A stretch of DNA of 64,000 bases from Caenorhabditis elegans (lineage: Eukaryota > Nematoda > Chromadorea > Rhabditida > Rhabditidae): contig NC_003279.8 in the NCBI RefSeq assembly GCF_000002985.6, positions 13,516,001-13,580,000 on the forward strand, given 5' to 3'. A program made the position numbers and the translations under genes. Shown piece by piece: positions 11,964 to 21,134 of the stretch. Each line of letters opens with the position of its first letter. The first letter of the stretch is position 1. The notes beneath the pieces are model-generated. The model did no database searches. It saw only the letters and a list, made by a program, of their open reading frames with translations, and was not told where the DNA came from.

Positions 11964-12420
11964 TTTGAATGTTCAAAAGCCTGAAAAAAATCGAATTTTT
12001 GGTCGCGGCTCACACTACAAACTATAACGTTTTATCGGAGAAGAGAAAATAAAAATAAAGTTCTGACTACAAACTACAAAATTTGATGTGAGAGCCTCAG
12101 CCGAAACCTTTAACAAATTGAAAAAAAGCTACAAACTTCAATTCAAACATTGAAATTCAACTCGGAAATTGGTTGAGGCTAAAACTACAAACTACAAAAC
12201 AAGCTGAGCCTCAACCAAATATGTGTGCATGTGACATCTGTTTCCATGTATATTTTGCTGTCTGCGTCTCTTACTCTCTCTCTGCTGTCACCCGGGGTGT
12301 CCCTTTTTAATCCATATCCTCCCTGCCTCCAGATGTTTCTCTTATTAAGGCTCAGGGACACTACAAACTACAAACTACAAAAAGTTGTAGTTTGTAGACT
12401 GTAGACTACAAACTACAACA
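11720..12420. repeat. pairing-centre cassettes and tandem cores
   Basis: Between the membrane-protein start and the lysine-rich gene's 3' end. The core appears three to four times in a row at 11855-11890, with 12-mer/core pairs at 11735-11762, 12060-12100 and 12170-12215. A near-palindrome made of opposed cores lies at 12358-12420. A CT-rich stretch follows 12260. Confidence 0.85.
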
Positions 12421-12509
12421 TTATAAAAATTTATAGAAAAGACATAATTTTGAAACAATTAATTAAAATTTATAAAATTTTTTAACAATAACAATTTTTA
12501 AGAACTTAC

Positions 12510-12585
12510 AATTAGGCTTAGGCTTAAGCTTAGTCTTAGGCTTAGGATTAGGCTTATGCCTAGGCTTTAGCTTAGCCTCCCGCAA
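12510..12585 (+). repeat. degenerate interstitial telomeric tract (TTAGGC)
   Basis: About a dozen hexamers of TTAGGC or one-base variants (TTAAGC, TTAGTC, TTATGC) lie in one register. TTAGGC is the nematode telomeric repeat. The degeneracy indicates an old internal copy and not a chromosome end. Confidence 0.9.
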
Positions 12586-12705
12586 GTTCATAAAAATGAT
12601 AATTGAAAGCATTTTCTGTCGATCATAGTTTTCAAATCTGACAACAATATCTGTACTAACTCAATAGAAATAAAATAATAACCCATGAATTAAATAATAA
12701 AAAGT

Positions 12706-15444
12706 TTATTGATGTCCAGGAATCAAAAACAAAGCACCAAATCTATTCGACTGAAAAGGGCCTCTAGATGTGCACGTGGGCCGTTCTGAATCCTTAAATA
12801 ATTTCATTCGACCTTCAGCACTACTCATGTGTTGAGCTTCCATGATTTGATGATCACTGTTGTTCTGAAAGAAAATTAAATATTCATATGAAATCATATA
12901 TATATGCTCTAACCTTGATATACTCCAAAAATTCGTCTTTAGTGAGCTCCGCAACTGATTTCCGTATGTTTTGAAGTTGATCCACTGAAGAAATAATTAA
13001 ATAATTAAATAATTAAATAAATAAATAAATGTTTGAATAAATATGTTCATTTATTCATACTTACATGACATTCCAGAAAACTTCATTCCACCCTCTTTAT
13101 CATTTCCAGCATCGTCCTCTTCTTCGCTTGCTGGTTGTTGTTTTGGTTTCTCGGCTTTCTTTTGTGCTGAAAATGTTCTGCGTTTTCAGATGAAACAATG
13201 TTGAAAAGCTTGTTGTCTACAAGTTAAGTCATGTTTCGACATCATCTAGGTCAACAGATAAAGCGGCCGACGCCTCGTGAGTGCATTTTTAACATTTCTC
13301 TTGACACCGACCCTGTAACTCAACCAGTAACCCGAGAATGTAGAAAAAATTGTCCCCAAACAAATTTATATTTCATGTATGCATTCGCTTTTTGAAATAA
13401 TGACCAGTTATATATATACATATATGTTCAAACAAGCACTACTCGAAAACACATGATTTTTGAAATTTTTTTTTGATTATAAATTATAAATAACTACTAT
13501 TGTAGTTATGTTTTTTATACTTGAACAACGAAAAAAGTTTTCAAAAACTTTACTGATCATTATTTCAAAACGCGAATAGAAATTTGTTTAATTTTATCAA
13601 AAAACTCCACATTCCTGACTAGGGTGCCCGTCAGAAGGTGCCCATAGGACTTGCATATGAAACCTATGTCATTCGATAGCCCATGTCTTAAAACGGTTAC
13701 TCGTGAATTTTTAGCTGCGAATCTCCAGATTCAAGCTCACGGCGAGCTCTCGAAGATCCTGAAAATAGCACTGTAACGAAGATTTGAAGGGCCAATTTTC
13801 CAACTTCACTTCGGTAGCTCATATCTCGGCAGATAAATTTTTTACAGAAAAGTCATCAACTAATAAGTTGTTGAACTTTTTGTAAAGAACAAGTTTGTAG
13901 TTGAAAGTTTTTACCAAAAAAAGTGTTGTTTCAGATAGAAGCGCGTGAAGTGCGTTCAACTGTTGTTACTATTTTAATGCTGCTACTGCTACTATTCTAA
14001 TAATTTTATCTGAAACAACACTTTTTTTGGTAAAAACTTTCAACTACAAACTTGTTCTTTACAACAATATCAACAACTTTTTAGTTGATGACTTTTCTGT
14101 AAAAAATTTATCCGCGGAGATATGAGCTACCAAAGAGAAAATGGGAAATTGCTTCTTTAGATCGTTAAACTTCTTCGTTACAGTGCTATTTTCAGGATCT
14201 TCGAGAGCTCGCCGTGAGCTTGAATCTGGAGATTCGCAGCTAAAAATTCACGAGTAACCGTTTTAAGACATGGGCTATCGAATGGCATAGGTCTCAAATG
14301 CAAGTCCGATGGGCACCTTCTGACGGTTCCCTAATGAGTCATAATCGACTCGCGAGGTGTCGGCCGCTGTTTAATGTTTAATCATGGTTTAATTTGTACA
14401 CAACAATCTGAGTTCCTAGTGTTATTTTTTTGCAAAAACTCAAAAATCAGCGAGAAACCAAAAAAAAAGCATATACTTTTCGCCACCAATGTGCAATTTT
14501 TAGGCATAGGTCTAGGCTTAGGCTTGGGTTTAGGCTTGGGACTTGCTTTAGGTTTAGGCTAAGGCTTGCGTTTAGGCTTAGTATTAAGCTTAGGCATAGT
14601 CTTAGGCTTAGGCTTAGACTTAGGCTTAGGCTCAGGATCAGGATCAGGCTTAGGCCTATAGTTGAACAAGATTAATTTTGTTTTTTTGTAAAATTTTGTT
14701 CAAATTTTGAAAAAAAAAACCTTTCTGCTTCTTCTTTTTATCCTTTGATTTTTTCTTTCTTTTAGCAGCATCCTTTTTTGTTTTCTTCTTAGCTTTGTCG
14801 GCTTTCTTTCGTTCTTTCCGTTTTCTGTAGCAAAAAGCAGTTATTACGGAAGCACAAAACTATAAGCATGCGTATTGCACAACATATTTGACGCGCAAAA
14901 TATCTCGTAGCGAAAACTACAGCAATTCTTAAAATGACTACTGTAGCTCTTGTGTTGATTTACGGGCTCGATTTTTAAAATCGTTCATTTATTAAGATTT
15001 ATTAAAATATTAATGATAATAATAAATATTAAAGCTGGCAAAAAATGAGAAAATATCTTCGAAAATGGAGCCCGTAAATCGACACAAGCGCTACAGTAGT
15101 AATTTAAAGAGTTACTGTAGTTTTCGCTACGAGATATTTTGCGCGTCAAATATTTTGCACTGTACGCATTCTCAAAATTTAGTGTTCCCATAATATAAAA
15201 TCTCTTACTTTTGTGCCGTTTTAGTCCATTTTTTCTTCATTTGAGCTTTTCTTTTCGTCGCCTTTGTCTTTGTTTTATTCGCTTTTCCACCTTTTTTTGG
15301 TTTCTTACCGCCACGAGAAGCGGGCCGCTTCTTTGCAACGGGTGCTTCTGCAATTTTTAAATTTAATTTAAAATTTATAAAAATTAAATTTAAAAAAAAA
15401 GCTTGAATACTTTTGAATAGCTTACTTGATTTTTTTGCAGGCAT
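12706..15444 (-). CDS. lysine-rich protein, 197 aa, family not recognised
   Basis: Six exons: 15426-15444, 15209-15347, 14721-14824, 13065-13166, 12914-12984 and 12706-12864. All phases match (total 594 nt with stop). The N-terminal half (about residues 1-88) is almost entirely Lys, Arg, Ala and Glu, like a histone-tail, ribosomal or nucleolar protein. Residues about 89-122 are acidic (a run of E-E-E-D-D), then a likely folded C-terminal part follows (L-D-Q-L-Q-N-I-R-K-S-V-A-E-L-T-K-D-E-F-L). The first exon is only 19 nt. The stop codon overlaps an AATAAA on the minus strand. Intron 3 (13167-14720) is filled by a foldback element and a telomere-like tract. Nuclear or nucleolar location is inferred from composition only. 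Confidence 0.68.
13621..14335. repeat. 700-bp foldback (palindromic) element
   Basis: The left end AGGGTGCCCGTCAGAAGGTG is inverted at 14300-14332, and the arms match for about 300 bases each around a centre near 13960. Just outside, GCGGCCGACGCCTCG (13263) and CGAGGTGTCGGCCGC (14353) form a second, outer inverted pair, suggesting one palindromic element inserted in another. It lies in an intron of the lysine-rich gene, so the pre-mRNA can form a long hairpin. No coding capacity. Confidence 0.85.
14500..14662 (+). repeat. degenerate interstitial telomeric tract (TTAGGC)
   Basis: About 25 hexamers related to TTAGGC on the plus strand, with variants TTGGGT, TTAGAC and TCAGGA. It lies in intron 3 of the lysine-rich gene. 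Leu/Gly- and Arg-rich reading frames across it are artefacts of the repeat. Confidence 0.92.
14850..15190. repeat. 340-bp inverted-repeat element in intron 2 of the lysine-rich gene
   Basis: Arms contain TTTGACGCGCAAAATATCTC and its inverse, plus GATTTACGGGCTC with its inverse GAGCCCGTAAATC. The same words recur at 30690-30990. This fits the common small Caenorhabditis inverted-repeat families, non-coding. Confidence 0.82.
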
Positions 15445-16410
15445 AGTTGTATTACATTGAGAAATTGAAAGAAATAAATCAAATTTTTATGAAAATTTTT
15501 ATCAAATCAATATGAAAAACCATGTTCCATTTTTTTCACGTCTGACCTTTCTTGTTTTCAAATTTATTTTTCCAATAATCAATTTAACGTGAAATTTCAA
15601 TTCGACATAACAAATTAACCTTATTTTTTCATTTTCCAGAAAAAAATTATATTTCTTAGTTAGTTAATTAGGTTCATTTGCTCTAAATCAGACATTTTTT
15701 AAGGTCTCACTTCAAAAATTCTCCAAGAAATGCAGAAATATTTAGGCTTTGATCATGATCAATCAATTCCCGCCAATCTGTGAAAATTCTGATTTTTAGG
15801 AATATTTTTTCCCGTCTTATTTGCATGTCGTAGTTTAGTCAATTTTAAGGTTTTTTGGAGGATAACTTTTAAAATGATAAAATTCACTTTTCTGGAAAAT
15901 TGAAAAATAATGGGCATATTATTAAAATTTTTGTCTTTTTTGGTCCTTTTTCGGCCAATATTTATGGGATTTTCTGGCCCGACTTCGAAAAATTCCCTTT
16001 ATCAAGATTTTTTGTAGTTTTTCCTTTTTTTTTTGGTTTTCACCCCTCTCCAGATAAGCCTAAGCCTAGGCCCGACTTCAAGGCCTAAGCCTAATCCTAA
16101 GCTTACGCTTAAGCCTAAGCCTAACCCTAACCCTAACTCTAACCTTAAGCCCAAGCTCAAGCCTAGTCCTAAGGCCAAGCATAAGATTAAGCCTAAGACT
16201 AAGCCTATGCTCAAACCTGAGCCGAAGTCAAAGCCTAAGCCTAAGCCTAGTCCTAAGCCATGGTGCAACCAAAAAATTCGACCAAAAAATGTATGATTTT
16301 TAAAATGTCTGAAACTTATGTCAAATTGAAATTTGCTTTTAAAATTGAGTTTAGACATTTTTTAAGATGAGAAAATTCAATTGTTTATTTGTTTTTTTTT
16401 CAAAAAAAAC
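15445..16410. other. divergent intergenic region with a telomeric tract in the opposite direction
   Basis: Upstream of the lysine-rich gene. 15445-16050 is AT-rich with nothing I recognise. 16055-16262 is a degenerate run of GCCTAA hexamers, which is TTAGGC on the minus strand, opposite in direction to the tracts at 12510 and 14500. A few CCCTAA units occur inside it. Confidence 0.88.
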
Positions 16411-17912
16411 TTTAAAGGGGGAGTAGAGTTTATGGGGAAATATATGTTTCTGACTCTAATTTTGCCCCTGATACCGAATATCGATGTGAAAAAATTTAAA
16501 AAAATTTCCCTGATTTTATATTAATTTTTAAAATCCGAAAATCCATTGGATGCCTATATGTGAGTTTTCAAACGCAAAATTTTCCCGCCAGAGACGCCCC
16601 GCCCACGAATCCGTGCCGCACGTGTGGGTTTACGAGCTGAATATTTTCCTTCTATTTTTATTTGATTTTATACCGATTTTCGTCGATTTTTCTCATTTTT
16701 TCTCATTTTTTTGGTGTTTTTTATTGAAAATTTTGTGATTTTCGTAAATTTATTCCTATTTATTAATAAAAACAAAAACAATTCCATTAAATATCCCATT
16801 TTCAGCGCAAAATCGACTGGAGACGAGGAAAATCGTCTGGAGATAGAACGAATCAACAAGATTATTATTATATCATTAATAATATTTATCAATTTTCTTC
16901 TGAGAGTCTCATTGAGACTCTTATTTACGCCAAGAAATAAATTTAACATTAAAATTGTTCATTTTTGAAAAAAAAAAATTAAAAAAACACATTTTTTGGA
17001 AAAAAATAAAATAAAATAAATTGTCCTCGAGGATCCTCCGGAGCGCGTCGAATCAATGTTTCCGGAACTCTGAAAATTAAATGTTTGTATTATTGTAGAA
17101 CCTTTTCGTTATTGAGATTTGATAACTTTTAAGTAATAAAATTTTCGCAGTAGGACATTAAAACATTTCACAATTAAGCTGGTTCTGAACTGTGTGAAGT
17201 ATATTGAAAAAAACTAACTGATACAAAAATATAATTTTATGATAGTTTTCTGGATGTCCCAATATAAACGATGTCAATTCTGCGACATGCTACAGTCATC
17301 CACGAAAGTAACCCGAATACCGACAAAAGAAGAGGAACGCCAACTTTGGATAGACGCTCTAGGGGCTGATTTTGGTCGGAAAACGCTTAAATTTTCAGCG
17401 AACGAACTATTTTTTTATATTTTGATTGTTTTTAAATAATATTTGCCATAAGAAATTCTCACTTTTCCAGGAAACGTCGTTTCGCCGCGATTTTCCTCGT
17501 CTCCAGTCGATTTTGAGCTGAAAATGGGATATTTAATGGAATTGTTTTTGTTTTTATTAATAAATAGGAATAAATTTACGAAAATCACAAAATTTTCAAT
17601 AAAAAACACCAAAAAAATGAGAAAAAATGAGAAAAATCGACGAAAATCGGTATAAAATCAAATAAAAATAGAAGGAAAATATTCAGCTCGTAAACCCACA
17701 CGTGCGGCACGGATTCGTGGGCGGGGCGTCTCTGGCGGGAAAATTTTGCGTTTGAAAACTCACATATAGGCATCCAATGGATTTTCGGATTTTAAAAATT
17801 AATATAAAATCAGGGAAATTTTTTAAAATTTTTTCACATCGATATTCGGTATCAGGGGCAAAATTAGAGTCAGAAACATATATTTCCCCATAAACTCTAC
17901 TCCCCCTTTAAA
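16411..17912. mobile_element. palindromic DNA element with TTTAAA ends
   Basis: Both ends read TTTAAAGGGGGAGTAGAGTT, the right one inverted, and the arms (about 16411-16840 and 17483-17912) are nearly identical: the same 62-residue frame appears at 16550-16738 and inverted at 17585-17773. The terminal TTTAAA fits the PALTTTAAA-type palindromic repeats of Caenorhabditis. The roughly 640-bp central part is unlike the arms and carries the THAP-like segment listed separately. It sits upstream of the thioesterase gene. Confidence 0.85.
17239..17439 (+). pseudogene. THAP-like zinc-finger fragment inside the palindromic element
   Basis: A 66-residue frame contains C-x2-C, then T-R-I-P-T-K-E-E-E-R-Q-L-W and I-D-A-L-G, matching the N-terminal half of THAP domains (C-x2-4-C, a R/F-P segment, then W-x-x-A-L). 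The second half, where the C-x2-H pair should be, reads F-S-A-N-E-L-F, so the zinc site looks lost. THAP domains occur in P-element transposases and in host genes derived from them. It could instead be an exon of an unspliced gene, but I see no partner exon. A possible minus-strand exon at about 17020-17080 is not strong enough to call. Confidence 0.45.
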
Positions 17913-18744
17913 TGTATTTTCCATAGTTACATAGTCTTCAAATCTGACTACAATACCTGTAGCAACCCAATGTAATGGCTACAGGGGTACAGTACAAAGA
18001 GCGTAATCAGGGGAGTATCTCCACTGTGTATGACCTCTCTGCGTCTCTCCAAACTAGGCTACACTATAGTCTATTCCTGATTAGTCTGATGTAGTCAAAT
18101 GTCTTATTTATAGCATGATTGCCAGTTTTTAACTGAACATTTTGGTTTTTACCCGAATTTTATTGGATTTTTTGGAAAATTTCTGAACAAAATTCTAATT
18201 GCAATTTTCAAACCTTTGTAACTTACTCTTTATTGTATTTAAAATGTTAAAAATATTAAAATCTTGTAGAAAATTAAATATTCTTTCTAAAAATGTTCTA
18301 GTATGCTAAAAAACATACATTCCGAAATTAGTTATACGTGATTTTCTGGAACATTTTTTTTCAATTTTTTTGAATTTGTTACTTTAAACTGCAGTAGCTT
18401 TTTTCTAGGTGGACTGGCTAAGTTTAAACTTAAATTTTCTGGTAGAAAATTAAATTTTCTATTTGAAAATATTAAAATTTTGCCAAATAGGTGTACTGTA
18501 AACATATCTATCATTGATTTTCTTCAAAACTTTTTTTTTTCAAATTTTTTGATTAGTCATTTCAAACTTTTGTGTTTTTTTTTTCTAGATAAATTTTTTA
18601 AATTGAAAGGTAAATTTTTTGGTAGCAAATTAAATTTTCTATTCAAAAATATCAAAATTCGTTTAAATATGTCTACTTTAAAAATAGTTATCGCTGATTT
18701 TCTGCAGACAATTTTTTTTTTCCAAAAAAATTTTTTTTTCAGAA
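17913..18744. other. upstream region of the thioesterase gene
   Basis: 17913-18100 carries mixed unique sequence. 18290-18720 contains two diverged copies of one AT-rich segment (for example AGGTGTACTGTAAACATATC and ATGTCTACTTTAAAAATAGT with the same flanks). No gene is seen. A pyrimidine-rich acceptor (TTTTTTTTTCAG) ends at 18742, two bases before the start codon. Confidence 0.6.
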
Positions 18745-20974
18745 ATGGTTCGAGAGTGGAGAAGATTAAAGAAAATTGATGACCTGACTTATGTGTAAGT
18801 GAAAATGTCGACTAGAAACTAGAAACTACAAGCTACAAACTATACACATCAAAATCTCAAAGTGCAGTTTGTAGTCTATGTAGCCTAGACTATAAAATCT
18901 GTATCAATTTTTGTGTAGTCTGAAGTATGAATAAAAAGTGTTAACTATAAAGACTACAAAAACTACAAACTATACTTACAGTGGAGAATGTGATTCTGAA
19001 CATCCGGCCGCCCGTGTCTTCGGTGGTCACGTGTTAGCCCAGGCGATGTCGGCTGCTTATTATACGGCTCCAGAGGGATTTTATGTGCATGCAGTACATT
19101 GCTATTTTATTCGTGGAGGTATGTGCAAGTGTGCTCTAGTGAGAATGTTTCATTATCCACGTGGAAGTTGTTTGCAGGCGAGGAGTCGATTCCAATCACT
19201 TATAATGTGAAAATTATTCGGGATGGCCGAAATTTCGCGATTCGCTACGTGGAAGCCGTCCAACACGGAAAAGTCATTCATTTGGCAGAGTTCTCACTAC
19301 AAAAGGTACACATACTACAAACTATAGACTACAAACTACAACATTTCAGCTCGCAAGTGTAAAGGATACATTCTCCCTTACCCCTGAATTTCCGTCCCAC
19401 GTACCTGGGCCAGATGGCCTAGTTAGTAATATTACAGGCCGTCACCAGAAAGTAGCTGAAGGGGTTGATGCACGGGAACTACGGGGACAAGTAACTGAAA
19501 GAATGGCTCCGAGTCTGGAAATCCGGCCTGCTGATTTAAATATGTTCTTACATGGAACAGGTGGTGTTAATCAGAAGCAATATCTTTGGATTCGATACAA
19601 AATTCCTGTTGGTAAGTGGTGTATCTCGAAAACTAGAGCAGATAGAGAAAAATTGTCAACTGCGAACATGATCTACGTAAAATTCTACGTAAAAAATGCA
19701 CATTTTGTTAGTTGAAAACTTTTTTCTAGGTCTACTCCCCGCAGAGTTACAGGCGTTTGAAGTTTGGCGGTGCCCAAGAGTGCCGACTCGCGCGTCCAAC
19801 GCCTATAACTCTGTGGAGAGGAGAGATAGAAAAAAGTATTCAACTAACAAAATGTTCAGAATTTTACGTAGATCATTTTTGTAGTTGATAATTTTTTGAT
19901 AACTCTATTTCTAGCAGCTCAAAATCGATAAATTATCAATTTTTCTGCTTCAGATAAATCCGACTACATGCTACGCCACGCAACAATTGTCTACCTATCC
20001 GACCTGGAATTAGTAACAACTGGAGCCCTGTGCTTTGACGATAAAATGTTCAAACTACAAACTTCAATGGATCACTCCGCGTGGATTCATCAATATGAGT
20101 AAGTAGTTTGTAGTTTGTAGTGATTGTAGTTTGTAGTTTTCAGGTTTGATATCAACGATTGGATACTGTATGAGCAGGAATGTGTGGCTAATTCCAATCA
20201 TCGAAGCCTTATTCATGGAAGATTATGGTCCAGGGATGGAAAGTATGGGATTATTGATTTTTCATGAAATTTGATGAATTTTATTGATTGTCGAGAGAAA
20301 AAATCGATAAGTTTTTCAAAAAAAGTTTGAATTTTTTTCGAATTCTATTTTTTAAAAATTGATTTTTCGATTTTTCACAGAATTTTTTGAAAAATCGATA
20401 AATTGCGAATTTTTCACAGAATTTTTATAGATTTTTTATGAAAAAAATCGGAAAAAACTCAAAAAATTATCGATTTTTTCAAAAAAAAAAACCTATTTTC
20501 ACACGGGGTTCTGGCCTTCCTCATTGAATTTGTCTCGCGCTCCATTGACAATCGACCGCCGGACAACGCGTGGGAAAGTTGTGTAGTCCACACGGACAAA
20601 TGCATTTAGTTTTACAGCTAAAATCGAGCCGCGACGCGACACGCAACGCGCCGTAAATATATCCCAGATATCGCCAAGCCAAAATGGCCTAGTTCGGCCC
20701 AAACTCTTCCATTTCAATTTATGAAAGAAGCCAGAAATCCGTGGGTAGAGAAAATTCAAAATTTTATTGCTAAAAAATCGATAAGAAAAGTTAATTTTTC
20801 CAAATTTTTCTTCACAAAATCGATAAAAAGCACAATTTATTTCACTTTTTCCACTGAAAAATCGATATAAAATTCAAAAATTATCGAATTTTTCAAAAAA
20901 ATCCTATTTTCAGATTAATAATGTCTACATCACAAGAGGCATTGATCTACAAAGTGCAGCCGAGTAAAATTTAA
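18745..20974 (+). CDS. TesB/ACOT8-type acyl-CoA thioesterase, probably peroxisomal
   Basis: Hydrolyses acyl-CoA to free acid and CoA. Exons 18745-18794, 18982-19118, 19178-19305, 19350-19611, 19954-20098, 20144-20242 and 20914-20974 are all in phase and give 293 residues, close to bacterial TesB (286). Family signatures are V-F-G-G-H-V-L-A-Q-A in exon 2, R-D-G-R-N-F in exon 3 and the double-hotdog fold order. The expected catalytic triad is present as Asp209, Ser230 (in S-M-D-H-S-A-W) and Gln281 (in S-Q-E-A). The C-terminus is Ser-Lys-Ile, a plausible variant PTS1 peroxisomal import signal. The start was chosen at the ATG two bases after a strong acceptor, a probable trans-splice site. I believe this is Y87G2A.2. 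The gene converges with atg-4.1, with 160 bp between stops. Confidence 0.9.
19635..19890. repeat. imperfect palindrome in thioesterase intron 4
   Basis: Opposed words TTTTACGTAGATC/GATCTACGTAAAA, TTAGTTGAA/TTCAACTAA and CCGCAGAGTTACAGGCGTT/AACGCCTATAACTCTGTGGA pair around a centre near 19765. A small non-coding foldback element. Confidence 0.8.
20495..20765. repeat. GC-richer dispersed repeat in thioesterase intron 6
   Basis: A block with CGCGACACGCAACGCGCCGT and flanking GC-rich words stands out from the AT-rich intron. A related word (AACAACGCGCAACGCG) occurs at 56145 in the cyn-15/nyn-2 promoter. Such sequences are typical of dispersed Caenorhabditis elements. The 86-residue minus-strand frame over it has no splice context. 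Confidence 0.6.
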
Positions 20975-21134
20975 ATTTTTTATCGAATTTTTTAATATAA
21001 AACATTATCTTCACATTCACAATTTTTTAAAAATACATTTGAGAAACCAAAAAAAAACATAATTTTTAATACAATTTTTTACAAAAACCAGCAAAACAAA
21101 ATCGTCGTGATAAGGTAGGGAAAGTGGGCGGGGC

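Noticed and set aside
14374..16358. Several Leu/Gly-, Arg- or Lys/Pro-rich frames
   Set aside because: Translations of degenerate TTAGGC hexamers, not proteins.
16550..17773. Identical 62-residue frames on both strands
   Set aside because: Mirror copies in the arms of the palindromic element; no start, splice or domain evidence.
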